A DNA stretch of 64,000 nucleotides. Origin: Methylomonas sp. 11b (lineage in GTDB: Bacteria > Pseudomonadota > Gammaproteobacteria > Methylococcales > Methylomonadaceae). The stretch lies in assembly GCF_000515215.1 (NCBI RefSeq), contig NZ_KI911557.1, positions 4,583,741 through 4,647,740 of the forward strand, written 5' to 3'. Below the pieces are notes generated by a model. That model had not been told where the DNA came from. It was given only the letters and a program-made list of their open reading frames with translations, and did not search any database. A program made the position numbers and the translations under genes. Numbering within the stretch: position 1 is the first letter of the stretch; each line of letters starts with the position of its first letter. Below, piece by piece: positions 36,146-46,017 of this stretch.

Positions 36146-37432
36146 ATGATAAAAAAATGGGTAGTGATTTTCTGTTTGCTGCTAAGCGCTTACATCGCTC
36201 CGGGCCAAGCCCAGGTGTTGGACCGAATAGTGGCGGTGGTGGAAGAGGATGTGATTCTGGAACGCGAACTGAATAACGAAGTTGGGGCCATCGTCAGTAA
36301 ATTGCGTAGTAACAATGTAACGATGCCTCCCGAATATGTCCTGCGGAAACAGGTGTTGGAACGCATGGTAGTCGATAAGTTACAACGGCAACTGGCGGCT
36401 AAATCGGGCGTACAGGTCAGCGATGAGATGCTTAGCGCTTCTGTCGCTGATATAGCCAGCCGCAACGGCTTGTCGGTTGAAAGTTTTCGTAACGAGTTGG
36501 CCAAGCAAGGCATGGAATACAAAGCTTTCGAGGATAATCTGCGCAACGAAATTATCATCAACCAGCTGCGCGGTCGGGAAATAGGTTCGCGGGTCAAGGT
36601 CACCGATGCCGAAGTGTTGCATTACATGGAAACCCAGAGCAAAGCCGGCCAGAGCAACTCCCAGTATCATTTGGGGCATATTCTAATCGCGGTGTCGGAG
36701 GCGGCTTCGGCCACTGCGATTCAAAAAGCCAAGGACAAGGCTGATCAGGTGATCGCCGATTTACGCGGCGGCAAGGATTTCAAACAAGTCGCGGTGAGTG
36801 TCTCCGACGACGATAATGCCCTGAAAGGCGGCGATCTGGGTTGGCGCAGCATCGGTCAAATTCCGTCCCTGTTCACCGAAGTTGTCACGACGATGAACCA
36901 GGGCGATGTTTCTGAACCGATTCGCAGCCCCAGTGGATTTCATATCATCAAAATGTTGGAAACTGAGGGTGCCGGGCAGCATATCGTTACCAAAACCAAG
37001 GTCAGGCACATTCTGATCAAGACTAATGAATTGGTGGACGACGCCGAAGCGCAGAAGCGTTTGGTGGCGCTTAGAGAACGGATTAACGATGGCGACGATT
37101 TTGCCAACTTGGCGCGCGCGCATTCCGACGACAAAGGGTCGGCGATTAACGGCGGTTCGCTGGATTGGGTGGGTCCGGGCGCATTAGTGCCGCCTTTCGA
37201 GGAAGCGATGAACAAGTTGGCGATTAACGAGATTAGTCAACCGGTGCAAACCCAATTCGGTTGGCACATGATCCAGGTGTTGGGTCGCGAAAATCAGGAC
37301 AACAGCGAGCAATTCAAAAAAGACAAGATCCGCGAGGAAATCCGCAAGCGTAAAATCGAGGAAGAAACCGAATTATGGTTGCGGCGCTTACGCGACGAGG
37401 CTTTTGTGGAAATCGATCTGGATAGACTGTAA
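36146..37432 (+). CDS. surA: Periplasmic chaperone/peptidyl-prolyl isomerase SurA
   Basis: Chaperone escorting outer-membrane proteins, including LptD, through the periplasm. From ATG 36146 the 428-residue product has a signal peptide ending in GQAQ, then the N-terminal SurA domain (VLDRIVAVVEEDVILERELN). Two parvulin (PpiC) domains follow, from about residue 170 (YHLGHILIAVSE) and from about 285 (KVRHILIKTNELV), then a C-terminal helix. The frame opens at a TTG inside lptD, but only the ATG leaves an N-terminus that fits a signal peptide. lptD-surA order is standard. The usual pdxA neighbour is missing. Confidence 0.95.
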   Translation: MIKKWVVIFCLLLSAYIAPGQAQVLDRIVAVVEEDVILERELNNEVGAIVSKLRSNNVTMPPEYVLRKQVLERMVVDKLQRQLAAKSGVQVSDEMLSASVADIASRNGLSVESFRNELAKQGMEYKAFEDNLRNEIIINQLRGREIGSRVKVTDAEVLHYMETQSKAGQSNSQYHLGHILIAVSEAASATAIQKAKDKADQVIADLRGGKDFKQVAVSVSDDDNALKGGDLGWRSIGQIPSLFTEVVTTMNQGDVSEPIRSPSGFHIIKMLETEGAGQHIVTKTKVRHILIKTNELVDDAEAQKRLVALRERINDGDDFANLARAHSDDKGSAINGGSLDWVGPGALVPPFEEAMNKLAINEISQPVQTQFGWHMIQVLGRENQDNSEQFKKDKIREEIRKRKIEEETELWLRRLRDEAFVEIDLDRL

Positions 37433-37438
37433 GGCACT

Positions 37439-37987
37439 ATGAACGCTTTCTCTGTCGAAAGTCGTAAGGAAGATAAGTTTAAAAGGCGCTTGCAGCGCAT
37501 AGTCACCGAAGAAGACCTGACCCAGCAACGAGAGTTGATTCAGCGTACCGCGGCCGAATTGGATATAGATCTATTGACTTGCGCCGCGGCCTTGGTTTAT
37601 CTGAGTCAACCAAACTTGTATCCCGCACATATCCAACAACCCAAATTGTTGGTCCCTCTACCGCAGCCTCACAGTCGCGGTCAGCATGCAAACGGCAAAA
37701 TGGTGCGTTATCGTCTGGCCGTCGGCAGCCAGCACCAAGTTAGCCGCGATGATATTCAAGCGGTATTGGTCGAAGAGTCCGGTGTAGATAAGAAGCGCAT
37801 CGGTCGGATCGACATTCGCGATACCCACACGCTGGTTGAGTTACCGGACGGCATGCCGGCGGATATTTTTCAGTTATTGACCGAAGCGACTATAGGACCG
37901 CATCGCCTCAATATCAAACGGATTAAGCCGAATAATAAATTCAGACAAACCCGTAACAACAATCAGCTAGACGAGGAAAACGGCTAA
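37439..37987 (+). CDS. Orphan DbpA/CsdA-type RNA-binding domain protein (no helicase core)
   Basis: The product of 182 residues looks like the C-terminal end of the DEAD-box helicases DeaD/CsdA and DbpA without the two RecA-like lobes. The N-terminal part (RRLQRIVTEEDL through AAALVYLSQ) resembles the dimerisation/linker helices after the helicase core. The second half is a DbpA-type RNA-binding fold (MVRYRLAVGSQHQVSRDDIQ, IGRIDIRDTHTLVELP, INIKRI-like end). The tail is basic and Asn-rich. AAGG precedes the ATG, seven bases after surA. It could be a stand-alone rRNA-binding helper or a competitor of a complete helicase; no helicase gene lies beside it. Confidence 0.75.
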   Translation: MNAFSVESRKEDKFKRRLQRIVTEEDLTQQRELIQRTAAELDIDLLTCAAALVYLSQPNLYPAHIQQPKLLVPLPQPHSRGQHANGKMVRYRLAVGSQHQVSRDDIQAVLVEESGVDKKRIGRIDIRDTHTLVELPDGMPADIFQLLTEATIGPHRLNIKRIKPNNKFRQTRNNNQLDEENG

Positions 37988-38005
37988 TTCACCAGCCGTT
38001 TTCCT
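37974..38005. terminator. Bidirectional terminator between convergent genes
   Basis: AGGAAAACGGCT and AGCCGTTTTCCT form a perfect 12-base-pair stem around an eight-base loop. The T-rich right arm serves the plus strand (surA-DbpA-like) and the mirror T-run in the left arm serves the minus strand (TonB receptor). The stop codon of the DbpA-like gene lies in the loop region. Confidence 0.8.
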
Positions 38006-38020
38006 ACGGCCAAGCTTGGC

Positions 38021-40351
38021 CTACATCGTCAGGCGAATGCCTATCCAAGCGGCACGCGGCGCGCCCACACCAACAAAGCGGCTTTGTTGGTCGCCAGGCA
38101 ATCCCACGCCGTCAAGTACATCGCCGGTATTGCCCCACGTGCCGAAATTGGCATATTGACGGTCGAACAAGTTGCTTACTTTTCCGAACAGCGCGACGTT
38201 TTTGTTGAAGCGGTATTCGCTACGTAAGTTAAACACGACGAATCCCGGCAGCTTGGCAGTCAAATTGGCTTCGTCGCCGCGCAGATATTGCGAGCTGTTG
38301 TAATTCATATCCATTCCCAAAGTCCAGGCCGAAACGATGTCGAAATCGGTGCTGAACTTAAATTGATGGGCGGGGATGCCAGGGATTTTATCGCCGGCTT
38401 GTACCGGAATATTGCCGCTACCGTCCGCCATCGGGTTGTTGGGGCTGCTACCCAGAAATGGCGTTTCGAAGCTGGCGTCGATATAAGTGTAATGCGTCGA
38501 CCAGCGCCAGCGCTCGTAAAAATTGCCCGACAACCCCGCTTCCACACCTTGGCGTAAAGTAGAGCCGACATTGTCGAAATAACCGACATTGCTGCCGACG
38601 CCGCCGGTACTTTTGAAAATGATGTCGTTATTGTTGATAGTGCGGAATAAAGCCAAATTCCAATCCATGTAGCCAGGCAACAAGTTTTTCAACCGACCGC
38701 GCACGCCGGTTTCGAAAGTATTGGCCACCACCTGCTTCAACGGCGGATCGGAAACGAAGGCGTTGGGCAAGCGGCATGGATCGTCCGGGTTGGCGCAGCT
38801 CAGCTCCATCGGCGTCGGCACCCGCGACGATTCGCTGTAGTTGCCGAAAAAGGTTAATTCGGGCATGAAGGCGTAGGTCAAACCCGCCGCCGGATTGAAG
38901 CGATCAAAGGAATGCGAGCCGTTCAGGTCGTTGCCGACATGGTCGCGCAACTTGATATGCGACTGGTTGTAGCGGCCGGATACCGTCAGATCCAGTTTGT
39001 CGGTCAGAGAAAAGGTATCGGTCAGAAACAGGCCGTAGTGGTCGGTTTCAGTGGTCAAGCGCACATGGGCGTCCTGGAGTAGTACGCCGGCACCAGCCAC
39101 GCCGCGGTCGGCGGTTAACGAGCCGAGTTGAGTGTCGGCATGATAACGGGCGTTACCATGGTCGAAACTGGCACCGCCGACCAAACGGTTGTTGAGGCCG
39201 AATATCTTGTGGTCGAAAGCGTTTTGCAAGGCAAAACCGAATGATTGTTGCAGCGTACTGGAGGTGTTGATAGTGCCGCCCACAGCAGAAGGATCGTTGG
39301 CGATATTGTTGCCCACCAAATCGAAGAGTCCTTCGTCGGCCAGTTCGCCGTCGGTTTCCTGGCACAAAAAGGCATTTTCACCGCCGCCTTCGTCCAGGCA
39401 GGCGCCAAATTCGCTGCCGTCGCCGTTATAGGTGCCGATTTTATTGCGCCGATAATACATCGTACCCGATAACTGATTGTGGTCGTTCAGCCAGGTATCG
39501 CCATCCAGCGACACCAGCATCATCCGGTTGCGGGTGATGTCGGGATGGGTGAATACTTGGTCGCGGCCGAACGCCAGCATTTCCTGAGGCAGGGCGCCGT
39601 TGCCGCGCAAGGTATTATCGGTACCACCTATGCTTAAATCCAGGCTGGATTTAACGCCGCGCCAGCTCAATGTGCCGAAGCCTTGCTTGGCTTCGCTGGG
39701 CGAATGGGCGCGCCAACCTTTCTCGTTGAAATATTTGAAATCCAGAAAATAACCCCAGGTGCCGTCGTTCCAGCCGCTGGTGACTTCTTCGGAATGGCGG
39801 TCCCAAGAGCCGCCTTGGGCTTCGAAACTGTGGCCGGGTGCCGAGAAACCGGTCTTGGTGTTGATGTTGATCGATCCGCCCAAGGCATTCAAACCAAAGG
39901 CAGGGTTCGATGCCGGCTGTAAACTCATATTGTCGATGGCGCCGCTGGGGATTAAATCCCAATTGATCATGTCGCCGAACGGCTCATTGAAACGAATACC
40001 GTTGACATACGTTGCCAAGCCTTGCGGTAAACCCATGAGCGGTGAAGCACTGAAACCGCGGTATTGCACATCCGGTTGCAAGGGGTTGTTTTGCGCATCG
40101 TTGATATTGACGCTGCCGAGGTAGCGGTTCATGTAGTCAGCCAAAGACAGGGCTTGGGCTTCTTGCAATTTCTCGGCTGACACGGTTTGCACATTCGCCG
40201 GAACTTTATTGATATCGACGCCTCCGAATTGTAAAGGCGTTACCGCCACGACTTCCACTTCCTCCAGATTAGTCGCGACTTCCGCGGCTATGGCTTCGGC
40301 TAAGGGCAACATGCTGAACAATGGCAGCACGCCGAGCGCAACTTTTTTCAT
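38021..40351 (-). CDS. TonB-dependent outer-membrane receptor
   Basis: Outer-membrane active transporter of 776 residues. Signal peptide MKKVALGVLPLFSMLPLAEA with Ala-rich cleavage region is followed by a TonB-box-like EEVEVVAV. The plug domain (about 45-165) contains SLADYMNRYLGSVNINDAQ, VQYRGFSASP and GLNALGGSININTK. The rest is a 22-strand barrel, ending in WIGIRLTM, with the aromatic-poor but typical terminal strand. Two Cys-bounded loops (ACLDEGGGENAFLC and SCANPDDPC) probably form disulfides outside the cell. ATG 40351 has AGGTAAAG upstream. No siderophore, cobalamin or copper gene is adjacent, so the ligand is unknown. Confidence 0.9.
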   Translation of the reverse strand: MKKVALGVLPLFSMLPLAEAIAAEVATNLEEVEVVAVTPLQFGGVDINKVPANVQTVSAEKLQEAQALSLADYMNRYLGSVNINDAQNNPLQPDVQYRGFSASPLMGLPQGLATYVNGIRFNEPFGDMINWDLIPSGAIDNMSLQPASNPAFGLNALGGSININTKTGFSAPGHSFEAQGGSWDRHSEEVTSGWNDGTWGYFLDFKYFNEKGWRAHSPSEAKQGFGTLSWRGVKSSLDLSIGGTDNTLRGNGALPQEMLAFGRDQVFTHPDITRNRMMLVSLDGDTWLNDHNQLSGTMYYRRNKIGTYNGDGSEFGACLDEGGGENAFLCQETDGELADEGLFDLVGNNIANDPSAVGGTINTSSTLQQSFGFALQNAFDHKIFGLNNRLVGGASFDHGNARYHADTQLGSLTADRGVAGAGVLLQDAHVRLTTETDHYGLFLTDTFSLTDKLDLTVSGRYNQSHIKLRDHVGNDLNGSHSFDRFNPAAGLTYAFMPELTFFGNYSESSRVPTPMELSCANPDDPCRLPNAFVSDPPLKQVVANTFETGVRGRLKNLLPGYMDWNLALFRTINNNDIIFKSTGGVGSNVGYFDNVGSTLRQGVEAGLSGNFYERWRWSTHYTYIDASFETPFLGSSPNNPMADGSGNIPVQAGDKIPGIPAHQFKFSTDFDIVSAWTLGMDMNYNSSQYLRGDEANLTAKLPGFVVFNLRSEYRFNKNVALFGKVSNLFDRQYANFGTWGNTGDVLDGVGLPGDQQSRFVGVGAPRAAWIGIRLTM

Positions 40352-40553
40352 AACTTTACCTGAGTAATACAAAACAAAAGCGGCATGGTAAACAAGCTGG
40401 GCCGGGGGTTCCATTGCTGGAAATAAAAAGGAAAAATTCCTGCTCTGCGTCGAGTCGGGCAATTCCGGAATATTTAAGTCAATAGCGGCCCGACGCGGTA
40501 AAATGCGCAGTCACGCCGTTTTTCGGCAAGCCCTGTTAATTGCCATAGCGACT

Positions 40554-41702
40554 ATGACTATTCAATATATCAACCGCCCGGATCAACTCGATAGCCTTTG
40601 CCAACTGATTAGCCAGGAGCCATGGATAGCTCTGGACACCGAATTTCTCCGCGAAAAAACCTATTACCCCAAGTTTTGTTTGCTGCAAATAGCCGCACCG
40701 GGCTGGGTGGCTTGTGTTGATCCCTTGGCGATAGCCGATTTAACCCCGTTGTTAGAGGCGATTTACAATCCCAATATTGTCAAAGTGTTGCATTCCTGCC
40801 GGCAAGATCTGGAAATTTTTTACCAGATTACCGGCAAAATTCCCGGCCCGATTTTTGATACGCAGATTGCCGCGCCGCTGCTGGGTTTTCAGGAAAATCC
40901 CGGCTACGCGATGCTGGTATCCAGCTTCCTGAACGTCAATCTCAGCAAAGCGCATACCCGTACCGATTGGTCGGAACGGCCCTTGAGTCAGGATCAAATC
41001 CAGTATGCCGCCGACGATGTGATTTACCTCTGCAAGATTTACAAAATCATGTGCGATCAGCTGGATAAACTGGGGCGCGCAAACTGGTTGGAGAGCGATT
41101 TTGCCTTGTTGAACGATCCGGAGTTGTACCAACTGTCGCCGGAAAATGCCTGGTTGAAGATTCGCGGCAAAAACAAGCTGACCGGCAAGCAATTGTCCAT
41201 CATGCAAAGTCTCACGGAATGGCGCGAACGTACCGCTCAGCAAGAAAACAAACCCCGCAGTTGGCTGTTGCAGGACGATTTGCTGCTGGAACTGGGCAAA
41301 TTACAACCCGTGACCTTGGCCGATTTAGCCAAAATCCGCAACATCAATGACCGCACTGTTAATCGCTACGGCAAAACGATTTGCGAATTGATCGATAGCG
41401 CCAAACAACGTGCACCCAAACCCCTGGCTGAAAAAGATCAAGCCGGCAAGAAAACTCAGCAGCATGAAGCGATAGTGGATGTGCTCAGCGCGGTGGTTAG
41501 GATCCGTGCTGAGGAAAACTCGCTGAATCCCATTATTTTGGCTACCCGCAAGGATCTGGAACAATTATTGTCCGGCGATGAGGATTGCTTGTTGTTGCAC
41601 GGCTGGCGTTACAACATGGCTGGCCGGGAGTTGCAGGGCCTATTGCGCGGTGACTTGACCTTGAGTTTGCAGCCGGATGGCGTGGTGATTAGTCCTGTTT
41701 AG
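40554..41702 (+). CDS. rnd: Ribonuclease D
   Basis: 3'-5' exoribonuclease of the DEDDy family that trims tRNA and other stable RNA ends. The 382-residue product has Exo I (IALDTEFLREKTYYP), Exo II (VLHSCRQDLEIF) and Exo III (QIQYAADDVIYL) with Asp/Glu/Tyr metal and base residues. Two HRDC-type helical domains follow (about residues 205-285 and 310-380). I start at ATG 40554 (MTIQYINRPDQL) by family length; an upstream ATG at 40503 adds 17 unrelated residues. The gene is divergent from the TonB receptor. Confidence 0.92.
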   Translation: MTIQYINRPDQLDSLCQLISQEPWIALDTEFLREKTYYPKFCLLQIAAPGWVACVDPLAIADLTPLLEAIYNPNIVKVLHSCRQDLEIFYQITGKIPGPIFDTQIAAPLLGFQENPGYAMLVSSFLNVNLSKAHTRTDWSERPLSQDQIQYAADDVIYLCKIYKIMCDQLDKLGRANWLESDFALLNDPELYQLSPENAWLKIRGKNKLTGKQLSIMQSLTEWRERTAQQENKPRSWLLQDDLLLELGKLQPVTLADLAKIRNINDRTVNRYGKTICELIDSAKQRAPKPLAEKDQAGKKTQQHEAIVDVLSAVVRIRAEENSLNPIILATRKDLEQLLSGDEDCLLLHGWRYNMAGRELQGLLRGDLTLSLQPDGVVISPV

Positions 41703-41894
41703 CACGCCACGGTCTGTAATATCCCAGCGATACCGCTAAATTATCAACCCGGCTACAACAATCGGTGGCCGGCATTTCCGTATAAGCCCGCGTCTCGATT
41801 AACAGCCATTGCGGCTACTGCGCTGTCGCCTGTGCGGGAGCGAGTGCGGTAACAAAGATAACTGCATCGGCGGCGGGGAGCGGGCGAGAGTCCG

Positions 41895-44800
41895 CTATGC
41901 TGACTTACCGAATTGTTGTGCAAACAATGCCGCCGGCAGCGGCTTGGCAAACAGATAACCCTGCCCGTAATCGCAGCCGATAGCGGCCAGCAAATCACGT
42001 TGCTGCTCGGTTTCCACACCTTCCGCGATAACTTTTAAGCCCAATTTATGCGCCATCACGATGATGGCTTCGCAGAGCACGAAGTCGTTCGAATCCTGCG
42101 ATAAATTGCGGACGAACGACTGGTCTATCTTCAAATAATCGATGTCGAATTTTTTCAGATAGGACAATGCGGAATAGCCGGTGCCGAAGTCGTCTATCGC
42201 TACTTGCATGCCGGCGTCGCGGAAAGCCATCAAATGATTATGTACAGAAAGATTGGCGTCCAGCAGCAAGCCTTCAGTAATTTCTACCACAATACTTTGG
42301 CCCGACAATCCCAGTCGATGCAAATAATTGAACCAGTCTTCAGGGGCATGCTCGGCGCTTTGAAATTGCACCGGCGATTTGTTGACGCTGATTTGAAAGT
42401 CGGGATTGATAGTGGTTCGCCAAGTTTGCACTTGTCGTGCCGCGGTTTCGAACACCCAATCGCCGATTTCTCTGATTAAACCGGTTTCTTCCGCCAGCGG
42501 TATGAATTCTGCCGGGCTAATCAAGCCACGCTTTGGGTGATGCCAACGTAATAAGGCTTCCGCTTTGTGGACTTCGCCGTTCAGCAAGTCGACGATAGGT
42601 TGATAACACAGCAAAAATTGCGCGTTGGCCAGCGCGATACGTAAGTCGCCAAGTATCGCGGCTCGGGCTTCCAGTGCATCCTGTAAGGCTTTGGTAAAGA
42701 AGCGGTAGTTGTTACGGCCCTGGTTTTTAGCGGCGTACATGGCCTGATCGGCATTTTTTTGTAATTGGCTTAAATCGGTACTGTCGTTTGGATAGAACGT
42801 GATGCCGATACTCGCGGAGACATATGCCAGTTCGCCGTCCAAGCTAAACGGTGCGCTGAGTTTTTGTAGCAGGTTTTTAGCGATGGGTTCAGACACTTCA
42901 ATGCAGTCCAGCTCGCTCAAAATAACCGTAAATTCATCGCCCCCCAAGCGCGCCACGGTATCGGACTCGCGGACGCAGGTCTGTAAGCGCCGTGCCGTTT
43001 CCTTGAGTAAGTTGTCGCCCATGTCGTGGCCCAGCGTATCGTTGATTTCCTTGAAGCGGTCCAGGTCAATAAACAACAAGGCAAACAACTGTCCCATGCG
43101 GTGGGCTTTTTTGATTTCCAGTTCCAGCCGGTCGCGGAACATGCGCCGATTAGGCAGGCCGGTGAGCGGGTCGAAGTTGGCTTGCCGCCAGATTTGTTCC
43201 TCGGATTGTTTACGCTGAGTGATGTCGGAAAACAGTGCGACACGGCGTTGCGGCTTGCCTTCCGCATTGTAAATGGTGTTGATAGCCAGTTCTTCGACGA
43301 ACAGGCGGCCATCTTTAGACCGGTTTTTTATTTCTCCGCGCCAAGCGCCGGTGGTGTCCAGGGCCGCCCATAGCTCTCGGTAAAACGCCGCATCGTGTTC
43401 GCCCGAACTGAGGATATGCGGTTTTTTGCCGACAACGTCTTCCGCCGTATAGCCGGTCATTGTGGTAAAAGCAGGGTTGACGCTGAGGATGGTGTTATCG
43501 CTGTCCACCACTATCATCGCTTCGCTGCTGTTGTGGTAAACCAGAGCCGCCAATCTCAGGTTTTCCTCGATTTTGCGCAACTCGCTGATATCGCGGGCAA
43601 AACCCACTGTACCCAGCAACTGGCCTTGCTCATCCATTACCGGCGCTTTATAGGTCTCGAACCATTTACGTACGCCGCGATCGACAATTTCTTCTTCGAC
43701 TATCAACTTATCCCTTAAGGCCAACACGCGCCGGTCATCGGCGAGATAACTTTCGGCCAATTCCGGGGGAGCGATGTCGAAATCGTTTTTGCCGACCAAG
43801 GCTTCCGGATTTTCAGCGGCAAATACGTTGGCGAATTCCTGGTTGACTGCCAGTAATCTACTTTCAGTATCTTTCAGCCAAATCGCATGCGGTATGTTAT
43901 CCAGCAATGCGCGCTGATAATATTCTTTCTGTTGTAATGCTTGCTCCGCGCGATGTTGATTGCTGACATCGCGAAAACTCCATACGCGGCCGACAATAAT
44001 ATCGGCGATACTTTGCGGCTTGGAATAGCGTTCAAAAATCCGGCCATCGCTGAATTCGATCAGGTCGTAACTTTCTTGATCCGGGTGATTGTAGAGCTCC
44101 TGGACTTTGTCGAAAAACTCGCCCGGATTTTTTAACTGCTTGATGGCTAAATGCAAAAGTGTTGTATCGTCTTTATCTTCTCCAACCGCAGTGTTGGGCA
44201 ACTGCCAAAGTTCAAAAAAACGCTGGTTGTAAGTAACGATTTGGCGTTGGAGGCTGACGACCAGAATACCGTCAGCCGTGGCTTCCAAGGTAGCCCTTAG
44301 CAAGGAAACTGATTGGGCTAATGCGTCTTCTCGGGCTTTATTCTCGCTAATGTCTTCGTAGCTGCCCAAAACCCCGATAATTTCATGATCGGAGTTGCGT
44401 AAGGGTATTTTCGATGTGCGCAGCCAAATGGTATTGCCGTCAGGGGTGGTTTGCGGCTCTTCATAAGCCAGTTTGCCCTTACCCGATATGATTACCTGGC
44501 GATCATCCGCTTGGTAATTTGCGGCTTGATCTCGCCAATTCAGTTGATTGTCGTCCTTCCCGATTAAATCCTTTGAGCTATGTTGTCCGGCGTCGCCGGC
44601 AAATAGTGCGTTGCACCCCAAATAGCGAGAATCCAGGTCTTTCCAGAACACTCGGATCGGCAAGGTTTCCAGGATGGTCTGCAACAATAAATTGGATTCG
44701 GTCAGCGCTTTTTCGGATTTTAGTTGCTCGGTAATATCGAACAAAATGGCCAGGTTATCTCCGACATACGATTCGCCTAAGGATACCGAGCCTGCGAGCA

Positions 44801-45992
44801 CAGTGCGCCGCTCGCCGTGTTTGCAATGAATTTCCGCTTGGATGGTTTCGAAACTTTGTATGCGACGGGATTTATCAGTCAACTCCTGCCAGTTTTCCAT
44901 AATGGTCCGGCGGTAGACAGGGTCCGGATAGGCTTTGGGCCACCATTCGTCTAGCGATTTAATATCGTCCAGCGTGTAACCGAAAGCTTTGTTGAAAGCC
45001 GGATTTAGCAATGTGAAATTGCCTTTGGCGTCGTAAATGGCCTGGGGCACTGGGGAGTAGTCGATTATTGCCTTCAAACGCCGTTCGCTATCTGCCAGTC
45101 CTGTGGTAATCAGTTGCTGTTTGTGTAGGGTTAGTGCCAAAGTCGTGCCGGTCCAGGACAGTACCAATATATAAAACCATAGGTTCAGCAACTCGCTTTT
45201 CTCAAAATCGTCGCCAAAGAAGCCCAGATGATGTGCTGCTCCGAATAGCGCTTGGATGGTAATCAAGCCGGCAATCAGTGTCACGCCATGACGATTGAAA
45301 CGGAGGGCGGCCCAAATGGCAAACAGAAACATCCAGTAACCGCGGGCGATTTTTCCAAAGACAGGCTGGAAAGCTTCGAGAAATACTACTTGGCCGGCGA
45401 ACAAGGTCAGAATGATCAGCAGCAATGCTTCCAGGCCACGTTTTTCAGCAAGCCATTGGTTTGGCCAATTCCGCCAAACCAATAATATCGGCGTGGCCGT
45501 GACAATGCCGAAAGCATCCGCCATCCACCAATGTAAAATCGATTGCGGGATAGCCGCTAGTGGTATGAAACCGGCCTGATGTAAAGCCAAAGGGCCAATA
45601 CCTGCACTGATCAACGAGCAAGCGGCGCCGGTCAGGGTTAGCCAGATAAAGTGGCCTGGCTCGGTCAAGTCTAAAGAAAAACGCTGTTGGTTTTTTAGCA
45701 GGTAGGCGGCTGTCGCCGATTCCAGTGTGTTGCCGGTTGCAATGGCAAAAGACAGTGGGAACGAGTCGTCTACCATCAAGCCGGCGGCAAAAGCACCCAG
45801 AAATATGCCTGGCCAATAGCGAAGGCCTTTCAGCAATAAAGCGGCCAATCCCAATCCGCCGGAAAACCACACCAAGGTGACATTGCCGGTTTCCGAGAAA
45901 TAGGTGAGTACAATTTTAGCCAATAGGCAATAAAGCCCGGCCAAGCCGAGTATCGCCGGAAAGTCTAGCCAGCGGTAATTGGGAAATGCCAT
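41895..45992 (-). CDS. MASE1 - PAS x5 - GGDEF - EAL signalling protein
   Basis: Large membrane sensor (1365 residues) with both c-di-GMP synthesis and hydrolysis domains. The N-terminus is a MASE1 array of about eight helices (to about residue 300). Five PAS-like domains lie near 315-425, 440-550, 560-680, 695-810 and 815-935. The GGDEF domain keeps RLGGDEFTVIL, with an RESD I-site five residues before it. The EAL domain keeps EALLRWHHPKRG and DDFGTGYSALSYLK. Both signatures look intact, so net activity cannot be predicted. GTG 46004 is an alternative start. The gene lies 25 bases after the UPF0016 transporter gene and is probably co-transcribed with it. Confidence 0.92.
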   Translation of the reverse strand: MAFPNYRWLDFPAILGLAGLYCLLAKIVLTYFSETGNVTLVWFSGGLGLAALLLKGLRYWPGIFLGAFAAGLMVDDSFPLSFAIATGNTLESATAAYLLKNQQRFSLDLTEPGHFIWLTLTGAACSLISAGIGPLALHQAGFIPLAAIPQSILHWWMADAFGIVTATPILLVWRNWPNQWLAEKRGLEALLLIILTLFAGQVVFLEAFQPVFGKIARGYWMFLFAIWAALRFNRHGVTLIAGLITIQALFGAAHHLGFFGDDFEKSELLNLWFYILVLSWTGTTLALTLHKQQLITTGLADSERRLKAIIDYSPVPQAIYDAKGNFTLLNPAFNKAFGYTLDDIKSLDEWWPKAYPDPVYRRTIMENWQELTDKSRRIQSFETIQAEIHCKHGERRTVLAGSVSLGESYVGDNLAILFDITEQLKSEKALTESNLLLQTILETLPIRVFWKDLDSRYLGCNALFAGDAGQHSSKDLIGKDDNQLNWRDQAANYQADDRQVIISGKGKLAYEEPQTTPDGNTIWLRTSKIPLRNSDHEIIGVLGSYEDISENKAREDALAQSVSLLRATLEATADGILVVSLQRQIVTYNQRFFELWQLPNTAVGEDKDDTTLLHLAIKQLKNPGEFFDKVQELYNHPDQESYDLIEFSDGRIFERYSKPQSIADIIVGRVWSFRDVSNQHRAEQALQQKEYYQRALLDNIPHAIWLKDTESRLLAVNQEFANVFAAENPEALVGKNDFDIAPPELAESYLADDRRVLALRDKLIVEEEIVDRGVRKWFETYKAPVMDEQGQLLGTVGFARDISELRKIEENLRLAALVYHNSSEAMIVVDSDNTILSVNPAFTTMTGYTAEDVVGKKPHILSSGEHDAAFYRELWAALDTTGAWRGEIKNRSKDGRLFVEELAINTIYNAEGKPQRRVALFSDITQRKQSEEQIWRQANFDPLTGLPNRRMFRDRLELEIKKAHRMGQLFALLFIDLDRFKEINDTLGHDMGDNLLKETARRLQTCVRESDTVARLGGDEFTVILSELDCIEVSEPIAKNLLQKLSAPFSLDGELAYVSASIGITFYPNDSTDLSQLQKNADQAMYAAKNQGRNNYRFFTKALQDALEARAAILGDLRIALANAQFLLCYQPIVDLLNGEVHKAEALLRWHHPKRGLISPAEFIPLAEETGLIREIGDWVFETAARQVQTWRTTINPDFQISVNKSPVQFQSAEHAPEDWFNYLHRLGLSGQSIVVEITEGLLLDANLSVHNHLMAFRDAGMQVAIDDFGTGYSALSYLKKFDIDYLKIDQSFVRNLSQDSNDFVLCEAIIVMAHKLGLKVIAEGVETEQQRDLLAAIGCDYGQGYLFAKPLPAALFAQQFGKSA

Positions 45993-46017
45993 GAATCGCT
46001 TCACATCTGGTGTTTGG

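Noticed and set aside
37439..37987. Full DEAD-box helicase
   Set aside because: No Q, Walker A or DEAD motif is present in this frame, and surA fills the DNA upstream.
41703..41894. Possible gene or RNA in the rnd / GGDEF-EAL gap
   Set aside because: No convincing frame, hairpin with T-run or RNA motif was found in these 192 bases.
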